The position numbers were made by a program, and so were the translations under genes. The notes under the pieces were generated by a model that was not told the DNA's origin, did not search any database, and saw only the letters and a list, made by a program, of their open reading frames with translations. Source: Bacillota bacterium (GTDB lineage Bacteria; Bacillota; Clostridia; Acetivibrionales; DTU013). From it: 6,378 nucleotides of DNA. The stretch lies in NCBI GenBank assembly GCA_023418915.1, contig JAEZYU010000112.1, positions 1 through 6,378 of the forward strand, written 5' to 3'. Below are positions 1 through 5,195 of the stretch, one piece after another (within the stretch, counting starts at the first letter, position 1; the number at the start of each line of letters is the position of its first letter).

Positions 1-264
1 ACAACGCTAATTGAGAGGGGCGCTTTATGGACAACCATCTACCTGTATGAGAAAAACGGCACATCGTATTATGTGTTTGGAGAAACAATCCCAATCGACG
101 TGAAGGCTTCCTCTGATAACAGCACATTTGGATACGAGACAGGCCTTTGGGAGTACGAAATGTTCTTTATTATGGATGTGGGGGGCTCGCAACCCATTAT
201 CATAGATTACCTTCTGGTTCCGGTTGAACCTAGGCAACCTGAGGATTTGGAAGGTAACGGGTAG
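1..264 (+). CDS. C-terminal part of an unrecognised protein (5' end outside window)
   Basis: The frame is open from base 1 to a TAG at 262-264, giving 87 residues with no stop, so the gene starts upstream. An internal ATG at 73 could make a 63-residue product, but no good ribosome binding site precedes it and the frame continues upstream. The visible part has alternating hydrophobic and aromatic residues (for example TIYLYEKNGTSYYVFG and LWEYEMFFIMDVGG), which suggests beta strands, and ends in an acidic Pro/Glu-rich tail. I see no clear membrane helix and recognise no family. Only 38 bases separate it from the secreted-protein gene on the same strand, so the two may share a transcript. It shares the peptide IDVK and a 15-nt exact stretch with that neighbour. 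Function unknown. Confidence 0.6.
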   Translation, partial: TTLIERGALWTTIYLYEKNGTSYYVFGETIPIDVKASSDNSTFGYETGLWEYEMFFIMDVGGSQPIIIDYLLVPVEPRQPEDLEGNG

Positions 265-288
265 TCACCTGCACGACCGACAAAAGGT

Positions 289-296
289 AAGGAGGG
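289..296 (+). promoter_or_regulatory. Strong ribosome binding site for the secreted protein
   Basis: AAGGAGGG lies 6 bases before the ATG at 303. It is a near-perfect Shine-Dalgarno match and fixes this start; it also suggests high expression of the secreted protein. Confidence 0.85.
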
Positions 297-302
297 AGAA
301 AT

Positions 303-722
303 ATGAAGAAGCGTTTGCTCGCGGTGTTCATGTTGGCGATGATGTTCATCCTGTCCACGAGCGTTGCGTATGCTGCTGACTATACCTACGGTTCAACCAC
401 GCTCGGTGCGACCCAACCGTCGTCTTACAAAGTCTATCCGAACGTTCGGAAGAAGTCCAGCACCACGAAGTATTTCACCAACAAGAATACTTACGCGAGA
501 AAGACTTCCGATGAAACGGCCATGAAGTACTATACAAACGCGTGGGATGGGGACAAGAGCAACACGCGCGCGTCTGGTTCTTCTACGAACTATAACAGTG
601 GCAAAACTGCCAATGTGACCCTCTACACAGCCTACCAGAAGGCAGGCGTGAACCTGCAGCTTGAGGTCGGCAACCCCAACGGCGTATCAATCGACGTGAA
701 GGGGAAGTGGAACCCCAACTAA
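303..722 (+). CDS. Small Sec-secreted basic protein, candidate bacteriocin-like precursor
   Basis: A 139-residue protein with a classic signal peptide: basic MKKR, a hydrophobic core at about residues 5-22, and likely cleavage after A-Y-A at 24 (or after A25). The mature part is about 115 residues. It has no cysteine and is rich in Thr, Ser, Asn, Tyr and Lys. There is no later membrane segment and no LPXTG or lipobox, so a freely secreted product is expected. A motif recurs loosely as TKYFTN (residues 55-60) and MKYYTN (74-79). The C-terminus (about 101-139) reads like beta strands and ends in KWNPN. It is not a double-glycine leader peptide or a lanthipeptide (no Cys), and I cannot match it to lactococcin 972 or another named family. 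The four-gene transporter with a LanF-like ATPase begins 88 bases downstream. That context suggests an exported antimicrobial or a substrate/target of the transporter. Gene call is firm; role is inference. Confidence 0.85.
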   Translation: MKKRLLAVFMLAMMFILSTSVAYAADYTYGSTTLGATQPSSYKVYPNVRKKSSTTKYFTNKNTYARKTSDETAMKYYTNAWDGDKSNTRASGSSTNYNSGKTANVTLYTAYQKAGVNLQLEVGNPNGVSIDVKGKWNPN

Positions 723-748
723 CGTATCCGTTTGATGCCCAGGTGATC

Positions 749-780
749 AGGCGAGGAAAGGGCGAGCACTTTCCTCGCCT
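749..780 (+). terminator. 12-bp perfect hairpin between secreted protein and transporter genes
   Basis: Arms AGGCGAGGAAAG (749-760) and CTTTCCTCGCCT (769-780) pair perfectly around an 8-nt loop. No U-run follows (ACGGCGC), so it is not a canonical intrinsic terminator. Its place, 27 nt after the structural gene stop and 30 nt before the first permease, fits a partial terminator or an mRNA-stabilising stem that lowers downstream expression. Confidence 0.6.
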
Positions 781-809
781 ACGGCGCAAATGGCAAAGAG
801 GTGTTTATA

Positions 810-1604
810 ATGAAAGATTTGGTTCGTGTGCAATTGTGTGAGACTGCATTATGGAAATGGCTGATTTTGCTATGTCTTATATTCGGAGCGATAAATATCA
901 GCTTGACATCCTATCTTTCAACTGAGTTTTCGAACGCCCCGACATACGAGGATTTGCTTATACGAGCAACGAACGATAGTATCCTGGTATCCTATACCTA
1001 TATGTTCCTGCTTCCTGTTCTGATCGGATATGCTGGTATTCCAACATCGTGGCAGGCGCAACTCTGTATGCGTTCTGGTTCGAGACGGTCGTGGCTGTTT
1101 TCAGTGGTGTTATCCCTGATGATAAAGGTTGCTTTGTACATTGCTATGATCTGCATATCGGTATTGATAATAGGAATACTCAATGGAGCTGTACTTGCGC
1201 GAAGCTGGACACAGATACGATCAGCACCGCACCTTTTTGACCTTTCACCCTTGGAAACGGCAGGTATCGCTCTCGGCTTGGTGTATGGACGTTTGTTCTT
1301 CTTTTCTCTGTTAGCTCTCCCAGTGAATATGGCCCTGCCAAAATATCGATGTGGCGCGTTGGTGTCTGTAGTGGCTTCATGCTGTATTGATGCGAATTTT
1401 TCTGTACTCTTTCCGTATGTATTGTTCCAATTATCCCCCAATTATCACTCAATTTTTGCATTTCCTAAAGGTTCGATTTATTGGTATCCTCGGGTTGAAT
1501 TCGGCTGGTCTTTTCTCTATTGGGTTATATGCAGCGCGATGATCGTCTGGCTAACATATAGATTCGCGGTAAGAATTAATTTTGGAAATCAGAGGGTTCG
1601 ATGA
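810..1604 (+). CDS. ABC transporter permease subunit 1 (about six-helix membrane protein)
   Basis: A 264-residue hydrophobic protein. The ATG at 810 is chosen because AAAGAGG (795-801) sits 8 bases upstream; the in-frame GTG at 801 overlaps that ribosome binding site and is unlikely to be the start. Membrane segments are visible near residues 14-35, 57-78, 95-128 (one long or two short), 148-173, 180-206 and 232-253, which is typical of ABC-2-type permeases of multidrug or bacteriocin-immunity exporters. No enzymatic motif is seen. It is the first gene of a four-gene operon and overlaps the next by ATGA (1601-1604), implying translational coupling. It probably forms a membrane heterodimer with the next gene's product, driven by the ATPase at 2358. 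The family is assigned mainly from topology and context, and the substrate is unknown. Confidence 0.75.
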   Translation: MKDLVRVQLCETALWKWLILLCLIFGAINISLTSYLSTEFSNAPTYEDLLIRATNDSILVSYTYMFLLPVLIGYAGIPTSWQAQLCMRSGSRRSWLFSVVLSLMIKVALYIAMICISVLIIGILNGAVLARSWTQIRSAPHLFDLSPLETAGIALGLVYGRLFFFSLLALPVNMALPKYRCGALVSVVASCCIDANFSVLFPYVLFQLSPNYHSIFAFPKGSIYWYPRVEFGWSFLYWVICSAMIVWLTYRFAVRINFGNQRVR

Positions 1605-2344
1605 TGCGAAGGATTATGTATACAATTCCACGAGAATTGATGGGATTCGCCTCAAGAAAAAGCGTTGGTCTGCTTATTCTCGCGGGTATACTGAGTGCAG
1701 CCTCAAGCATGATGAGGGTAAACGCCTCATCTGTCATTGATTCGTATTTATTATGGGCTTGGGGCGGAATGTCGCAAAACATTGATGCGTTCCAGCTATC
1801 TATCTGGCTCATCACCGGACTGAGCTTTGCCATCCCTTATGGACACTGGCTTGAAACGGATATCGCAACGCGTTCGAATACCCTGTATCGGTACGGAAGT
1901 TTTACCCGGTGGATTATCTCAAAATTAATCGCCTGCTTATTGCTTGCTGTAATATATACTATGATATTTTGTTTGACCAGTTTTGTGATGATTTATGTAT
2001 CCGGGTCATTTCAGATTAGAGGGACGGCATACGGCCTGCTCGGCGCGCTATTCGTTCTAAATATCCTGCGTTTCTATCGAATATCGCTGACTGCTTTGTG
2101 CTGTTCGCAGACAAGAAATCAGTTGACCCGTACAGGCCCAATTATTATCACGATCTTTGAAACAGCTATTTTTATCGGAGGCGTAACGGCAGACACATGG
2201 ATGCCTTCTTCCATTTACATGATTAGCTCTGATTGGCCAGTCACGCTTCGCATTGCTGTTTCTGTTTGTATATGCGTCATTCTTGTAGCCGTTTGGCTAA
2301 AGGTTATGTCGGTTTGTTATGAAAAAGCTGGATTAACCAGTTAG
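1601..2344 (+). CDS. ABC transporter permease subunit 2
   Basis: A 247-residue membrane protein that starts inside the stop of the previous gene (ATGA overlap). AGAGG at 1591-1595 supports ATG 1601 or the adjacent ATG 1604. Hydrophobic segments lie near residues 20-38, 64-83, 104-134, 140-158, 176-198 and 213-237. A basic, tyrosine-containing cytoplasmic-type stretch after helix 2 (ATRSNTLYRYGS, then FTRW) is of the sort seen in ABC-2 permeases, where it contacts the ATPase. Size and layout match its upstream partner, so the pair resembles the E and G subunits of LanFEG exporters, although I do not see sequence identity strong enough to use those names. The gene ends 13 bases before the ATPase start, and its TAG overlaps the ATPase ribosome binding site. 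Confidence 0.75.
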   Translation: MMRRIMYTIPRELMGFASRKSVGLLILAGILSAASSMMRVNASSVIDSYLLWAWGGMSQNIDAFQLSIWLITGLSFAIPYGHWLETDIATRSNTLYRYGSFTRWIISKLIACLLLAVIYTMIFCLTSFVMIYVSGSFQIRGTAYGLLGALFVLNILRFYRISLTALCCSQTRNQLTRTGPIIITIFETAIFIGGVTADTWMPSSIYMISSDWPVTLRIAVSVCICVILVAVWLKVMSVCYEKAGLTS

Positions 2345-2348
2345 GAGG
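2343..2348 (+). promoter_or_regulatory. Ribosome binding site of the ATPase gene, overlapping the upstream stop
   Basis: AGGAGG lies 9 bases before ATG 2358 and shares its AG with the TAG stop of permease 2. Ribosomes terminating there can re-initiate directly, which coordinates subunit levels. Confidence 0.8.
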
Positions 2349-2357
2349 AAATGAAAG

Positions 2358-2993
2358 ATGATCGCTGTTGAGGCAAGAAATGTAATGAAATCCATCCACG
2401 GGCATCAGATATTGAATGATGTTTCATTTTCTGCAAATGAGGGAGATCGGATTGGCGTCATTGGACAGAACGGCTCCGGTAAAAGCATGCTATTTAAGGC
2501 GTTATCTGGCCTGCTGCTACCTAATAGCGGAACCATAAAAGTATGGGGGAAAGTTGTGGGGAAAAACAGTTTCCCTTCTGACTTCGGTTGCTTAATCGAG
2601 CACCCTGGCATGCTCCTGCAATACAGCGGCATGGAGAATCTTCGTTTGCTGGCGAGTATACAGAAGAAATGTACCGCGGAAGACATTGCCGCACTGATGC
2701 TTCGGTTGGGTCTTAAACCTGACGATAGACGGCCTGTTCGCAAATACTCGCTGGGCATGCGTCAAAAGTTAGGCATTATACAAGCTATGATGGAAAAACC
2801 CAAGTTGGTGATTTTAGACGAACCGATGAATAATCTTGATGCTGAGAGCATTCAGATCGTTCGTGAACTCATTGGTGAGATGCAGTCCACATACGGTATC
2901 ACAACCATCATCTCCAGCCATAACATGGAGGACATTGAAGAACTATGTAGCAATGTCTATAAAATGACCGACGGATCATTGCGAGAGGTGTGA
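2358..2993 (+). CDS. ABC transporter ATP-binding protein with a Glu-type Q-loop (LanF/BcrA-like)
   Basis: A complete 211-residue nucleotide-binding domain with all core motifs in order. Walker A is GQNGSGKS at residues 36-43. The Q-loop region CLIEHPGML carries Glu81 where Gln is usual. The signature is SLGMRQ at 131-136, a variant of LSGGQ. Walker B is LVILDE with Asp154 and catalytic Glu155, followed by the D-loop (LD, 160-161) and the H-loop His188. It hydrolyses ATP on the cytoplasmic face to drive the membrane subunits encoded around it. Glu in the Q-loop ('E-loop') is known from lantibiotic immunity ATPases of the LanF/NukF type and occurs in related BcrA-type drug-resistance ATPases. 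This supports a self-protection or peptide-expulsion exporter rather than an importer. Length is normal for a stand-alone subunit. The substrate cannot be read from the sequence. Confidence 0.95.
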   Translation: MIAVEARNVMKSIHGHQILNDVSFSANEGDRIGVIGQNGSGKSMLFKALSGLLLPNSGTIKVWGKVVGKNSFPSDFGCLIEHPGMLLQYSGMENLRLLASIQKKCTAEDIAALMLRLGLKPDDRRPVRKYSLGMRQKLGIIQAMMEKPKLVILDEPMNNLDAESIQIVRELIGEMQSTYGITTIISSHNMEDIEELCSNVYKMTDGSLREV

Positions 2994-2998
2994 TATTC

Positions 2999-3790
2999 AT
3001 GTGTAACATGCTGGTTCGAGATATGAAACGCGGATTTTGTAGTATTGCTTATTGGTTATGTGTGCTGGCGCTCATTGTCATGGCGTCCATTTCATTAAAA
3101 GTCAACATGCGGTATTATCCCATGCTGCTCAATGCAGGAGGGCTAACCATATTTCTTCACGCAACCGCATTATCGCTCGGCGGGATATTTAATGCGATTG
3201 CACCGCTTGCATGCATCATCCCATTTTCATTATCATACTTGGATGATATGCAAACCGGAAATGTGCAATACCAAATCACACGCATGAAGCCTAGAAAATA
3301 CTTTATGACAAGGGCAATTTCATCCTCCATTATATCCGGCAGTGTGTTTTTGAGCGCATATGTGATTATGATTCTGTTGGCGGTCATTTATTCTCCCACG
3401 CCATCTTTTCGTATCGATTTTTCTCCACTGGTTGTTTTTCGGTCGATTTACGATCGTTCACTTTGGGCATTTATTGGTGTTTACGCAGTAAACAGCTTCC
3501 TATTCGGATGCACCTATTCGCTACTTGCTTTGGGTATCTCCGCAGTATTTGGCAACCGTTTTCTAACCATTGGATTACCAGCAGTTTTTTATCACGTCAC
3601 TATATTCCTTGCTTGGATTTTCCCGAAGCAGATGATATATGATATCGTTAAATGGCTACCCTATGAGTCATTCAGTTTGCAGACGAACTCGGCATATAGA
3701 TTGATATGGTCACATATTGTCATTTTCTTCATCGGATTATCTCTCTACTTCTACGGCATGTGGAGATATCGTGTATATGGAAGAACTTAG
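2999..3790 (+). CDS. ABC-2-type permease subunit 3
   Basis: A 263-residue membrane protein. ATG 2999 is preferred because GAGAGG (2983-2988) is 10 bases upstream. The alternative GTG 2990 would overlap the ATPase stop as GTGA and add three residues but leaves almost no space to the ribosome binding site. Segments appear near residues 13-34, 48-78 (long, possibly two), 104-130, 157-186, 190-211 and 235-254 of the longer form. After the second helix comes an acidic-to-basic patch (YLDDMQTGNVQYQITRMKP, then RKYF) that resembles the conserved cytoplasmic loop of ABC-2 permeases in peptide and drug exporters. It completes an operon with three membrane proteins and one ATPase. Whether all three associate, or this one forms a second transporter with the same ATPase, is not visible. 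Confidence 0.75.
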   Translation: MCNMLVRDMKRGFCSIAYWLCVLALIVMASISLKVNMRYYPMLLNAGGLTIFLHATALSLGGIFNAIAPLACIIPFSLSYLDDMQTGNVQYQITRMKPRKYFMTRAISSSIISGSVFLSAYVIMILLAVIYSPTPSFRIDFSPLVVFRSIYDRSLWAFIGVYAVNSFLFGCTYSLLALGISAVFGNRFLTIGLPAVFYHVTIFLAWIFPKQMIYDIVKWLPYESFSLQTNSAYRLIWSHIVIFFIGLSLYFYGMWRYRVYGRT

Positions 3791-3827
3791 TTATCTTTCT
3801 GCGCAAAGTCAAAGGGCGCGTAGTAAC

Positions 3828-3865
3828 AGCATAAGGAGGCGGCCCCAAGGCCGCCTCCTTATGCT
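3828..3865 (+). terminator. Perfect 17-bp hairpin closing the transporter operon
   Basis: The left arm at 3828-3844 (AGCATAAGGAGGCGGCC) and the right arm at 3849-3865 are exact complements around a CCAA loop, 37 bases after the last permease stop. The stem is very stable, but only AAGCGCG follows, so there is no U-tract. It probably acts as a terminator or 3' end barrier and could work in both directions. Confidence 0.7.
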
Positions 3866-3908
3866 AAGCGCGTTGGAAAGCTATGTTACAATCCCCGCAT
3901 ACCACGTT

Positions 3909-4169
3909 GACCTGCTTCGTTGCTCTGATGATTCTGTTTCCGTTGAAGGAGACGGAAGCCCGAGATCTGCTGGAGATCGTTGAAACCCGCTGCAAGAGGG
4001 CGTCCACGATCTTCTGCTCCCAGTTCGACACCCCGGCTGGCACGCCAAGATCGGCGAATCAGCCCTCGCCGACGCCATCTGCGACCGCATCGTCCACGAC
4101 TCCTACACCATCATGATCGATGGGAATGACTCCATGCGCAAGCGTAAGGGCATTGTCGGCAAGGAATAG
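3909..4169 (+). pseudogene. istB: Remnant of IS21-family IstB helper ATPase (C-terminus only, frameshifted)
   Basis: The stretch reads LFPLKETEARDLLEIVE, then RASTIFCSQFD, then after a frame change GWHAKIGESALADAICDR, IVHDSY and DSMRKRKGI, ending at TAG 4167-4169. This is the characteristic C-terminal third of IstB, the AAA+ helper of IS21-family transposases. Loss of one base in the C-run at 4031-4034 breaks the frame; restoring it gives F-D-T-P-G-W-H. A second probable lesion lies near 3927-3936, where DD..LFP is split between frames; DLL at 3909-3917 is the last upstream piece I can align. The Walker motifs and about two thirds of a usual 250-residue protein are missing, and no istA is present, so the element cannot move by itself. 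Base composition (about 67% GC here) differs sharply from the transporter genes. It lies between the cargo operon and the ICE core genes. Confidence 0.85.
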
Positions 4170-4191
4170 GAAACAAGGCGCCTTTGGCGCA

Positions 4192-4210
4192 CTGAGGGTT
4201 CTGCCCTCAG
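4192..4210 (+). repeat. Short hairpin after the IstB remnant
   Basis: CTGAGGG (4192-4198) and CCCTCAG (4204-4210) pair around TTCTG. A smaller stem, GCGCC/GGCGC (4178-4190), lies just upstream, and a T-run (4221-4225) follows about 10 bases later. This could be the transcription terminator of the former IS element. Confidence 0.45.
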
Positions 4211-4240
4211 ACTCCCGCGGTTTTTCGCTTTGGTTTTCCA

Positions 4241-4302
4241 GGAGGACGGCGCGCTGCGGCGCGAAATGGTTACGAAGAAACGGCGCCGCAGCGCCGTCCT
4301 CC
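4241..4302. repeat. Long GC-rich inverted repeat
   Basis: The left arm 4241-4261 (GGAGGACGGCG, then CGCTGCGGCGC) pairs with the right arm at 4282-4302 (GGCGCCGCAGC, then GCCGTCCTCC), with a two-base insertion on the left side and a loop of about 20 bases. It sits in the debris after the IstB remnant. It could be a trailing structure of the IS, a REP-like element or a bidirectional terminator; nothing decides between these. Confidence 0.55.
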
Positions 4303-4740
4303 CGCCAAATCCCCTGCGCCGCTCGAGGTGCACCGCTGCATTGCTCTGTCCTGCGCCGAGGCAAAAGCACTTTTATGCTATCATGGGGCGTTCAAACAGC
4401 CAATGTCCGGTCTGACCGGTGATGGTGTCGGTTTTCGCTAGAGCCGCTGTAGCCTTTCGCCGCTGGCGGCCTTTTTGGCGCTGCAAAGCGAGGCTTATGC
4501 GCATATTGATGAGGCTCTATCACGTACCTTTTTCGTTAATGCGGACACGGGTTTGCTTGGAATCTTAGAGCAGTTCTCTGAAAGGAGATCGAGCTGCGCT
4601 ATATTTTCAACGTGCGGATCGGTTTGAACAGGCAAAATATCGATGTGCTCCCAAGCCGCTGTAGCAATGTTGCTGAGTGTATCAAGGCCCGTTGGTTAAC
4701 CTCCTGTTCCTTTTTGCACCTATCCGCTCCATAGTCGATT
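4303..4740. other. Region with no supported gene, probable decayed sequence
   Basis: No reading frame here has both a start and a ribosome binding site. Two stop-free stretches overlap on opposite strands: + strand 4442-4627 (contains EAYAHIDEALSRTFFVNADT) and - strand 4498-4695 (contains DTLSNIATAAWEHIDILPVQ). Each looks faintly protein-like but lacks an initiation signal. A palindrome, CCGGT/ACCGG (4407-4419), and the following GGTGTCGGTTTTCGC resemble an IS end but I cannot prove it. A small stem, GCCG/CGGC at 4459-4470, precedes CTTTTTGG and could be a weak terminator. Confidence 0.4.
4442..4665 (+). repeat. 12-nt direct repeat pair AGCCGCTGTAGC
   Basis: Exact copies lie at 4442-4453 and 4654-4665, 212 bases apart and in the same orientation. 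IS21-family ends carry multiple short repeats, so these may be transposase-site relics, but they may also be chance or a duplicated fragment. Confidence 0.5.
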
Positions 4741-4825
4741 TATTATAACAGTCCCGTTGTATGTGGACTGATAGGTTGTTGATAGATGAGCTAAATACGG
4801 ATTTTACCCCGCCAGCAAAAGGCGA

Positions 4826-4877
4826 GGTCTTGGCGAGGGTACACCATGCCCTCCAAGACTAAGTTTGGATTGGAGGG
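4826..4877 (+). promoter_or_regulatory. Pair of overlapping, competing hairpins (possible attenuator)
   Basis: Hairpin A pairs GTCTTGG (4827-4833) with CCAAGAC (4853-4859), continued inside by AGGGT/GCCCT. Hairpin B pairs CCCTCCA (4849-4855) with TGGAGGG (4871-4877) and is followed by TTTG. The two share 4849-4855, so only one can form. B resembles a weak terminator and A an anti-terminator; ribosome movement over the leader ORF could choose between them. Confidence 0.45.
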
Positions 4878-4935
4878 TTTGTCTGTGCCTTGGGTGGACT
4901 CACACGCTTCCATTCTTGCGATAAACAGCGGATAG
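4846..4935 (+). CDS. Possible 29-residue leader ORF upstream of the sigma-like gene
   Basis: ATG 4846 to TAG 4933-4935 encodes a 29-residue peptide beginning MPSKTKFGLEGLSVPWVD. An AGGG at 4836-4839 lies 6 bases upstream and could serve as a modest ribosome binding site. Two mutually exclusive hairpins overlap its first codons, a layout typical of translated attenuator leaders. The opposite strand is also open here (frame 4791-5345) but runs antisense through the sigma-like gene and has no good start signal, so I favour the + strand. I recognise no family. It may be a cis-acting leader peptide rather than a functional protein. Confidence 0.4.
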   Translation: MPSKTKFGLEGLSVPWVDSHASILAINSG

Positions 4936-5056
4936 TTGTAAGGCATTCCTCTCTTTTTCTGCACCTGCGCGTGGCCGATCAAGAAAGTCATTTCTGTGAT
5001 ACGGATAACTGTCCCCTTCGATTTAAACAAGTAGTCCAAAGTTCTGATGAAACTGT

Positions 5057-5105
5057 AGACACATCTGCATCTCGGCTCTCCTTGCCGTTTTGCAGGTGTG
5101 TTTTT
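5057..5105 (+). terminator. Terminator-like hairpin in the leader of the sigma-like gene
   Basis: Bases 5057-5069 pair with 5091-5103 (core CACATCTGCA with TGCAGGTGTG, one G-U pair in the core and another near the base). An inner stem, CGGC (5073-5076)/GCCG (5084-5087), lies inside. A run of five T (5101-5105) lies at the foot of the stem. This has the form of an intrinsic terminator located about 90 bases before the start codon, so it could attenuate transcription into the gene. Confidence 0.55.
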
Positions 5106-5145
5106 GTATCTGTATGCGGCGTGTTTCCGCGCTGTCGTGGGCCAC

Positions 5146-5192
5146 CGTCCTCTCCACTTTGATTCCACCTCAGAATCGAAATGGAGGAGACG
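5146..5192 (+). promoter_or_regulatory. Hairpin that buries the Shine-Dalgarno of the sigma-like gene
   Basis: The left arm 5146-5165 and right arm 5173-5192 align over 20 positions with 16 Watson-Crick pairs, 2 G-U pairs and 2 mismatches, around the loop CACCTCA (5166-5172). The right arm contains the ribosome binding site GGAGG (5183-5187) and ends four bases before ATG 5196. When folded, the site is inaccessible, so translation should need an opening event, such as an upstream ribosome, an alternative pairing, a ligand or temperature. The loop CACCT is complementary to AGGTG at 5094-5098 in the terminator-like stem upstream, so the two structures could interact. Confidence 0.7.
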
Positions 5193-5195
5193 ATA

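Noticed and set aside
303..722. Assignment of the secreted protein to lactococcin 972 or another named bacteriocin
   Set aside because: Only the general form (Sec signal, no Cys, beta-like C-terminus) agrees; specific motifs do not align by eye.
998..1461. Two - strand frames of 147 and 93 residues inside permease 1
   Set aside because: Shadows of a membrane-protein gene that has correct coupling to its neighbours.
4059..4422. Overlapping frames on both strands after the IstB remnant
   Set aside because: Low-complexity Arg/Ala/Pro-rich translations of a GC-rich inverted repeat, with no start signals.
4667..4709. GGAGG on the - strand before a TTG (about 28-codon peptide)
   Set aside because: The peptide is short and hydrophobic-basic with no resemblance to anything, the spacing is long, and the stop-free - strand frame next to it is in another phase.
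4714..4749. TTGCAC and TATAAC as a promoter for the leader
   Set aside because: Spacing is well over 20 bases, so it does not fit a housekeeping promoter.
4890..5162. 90-residue + strand frame in the sigma leader
   Set aside because: It runs through the terminator-like and ribosome-binding-site-sequestering hairpins and has no ribosome binding site; the region is better explained as a structured leader.
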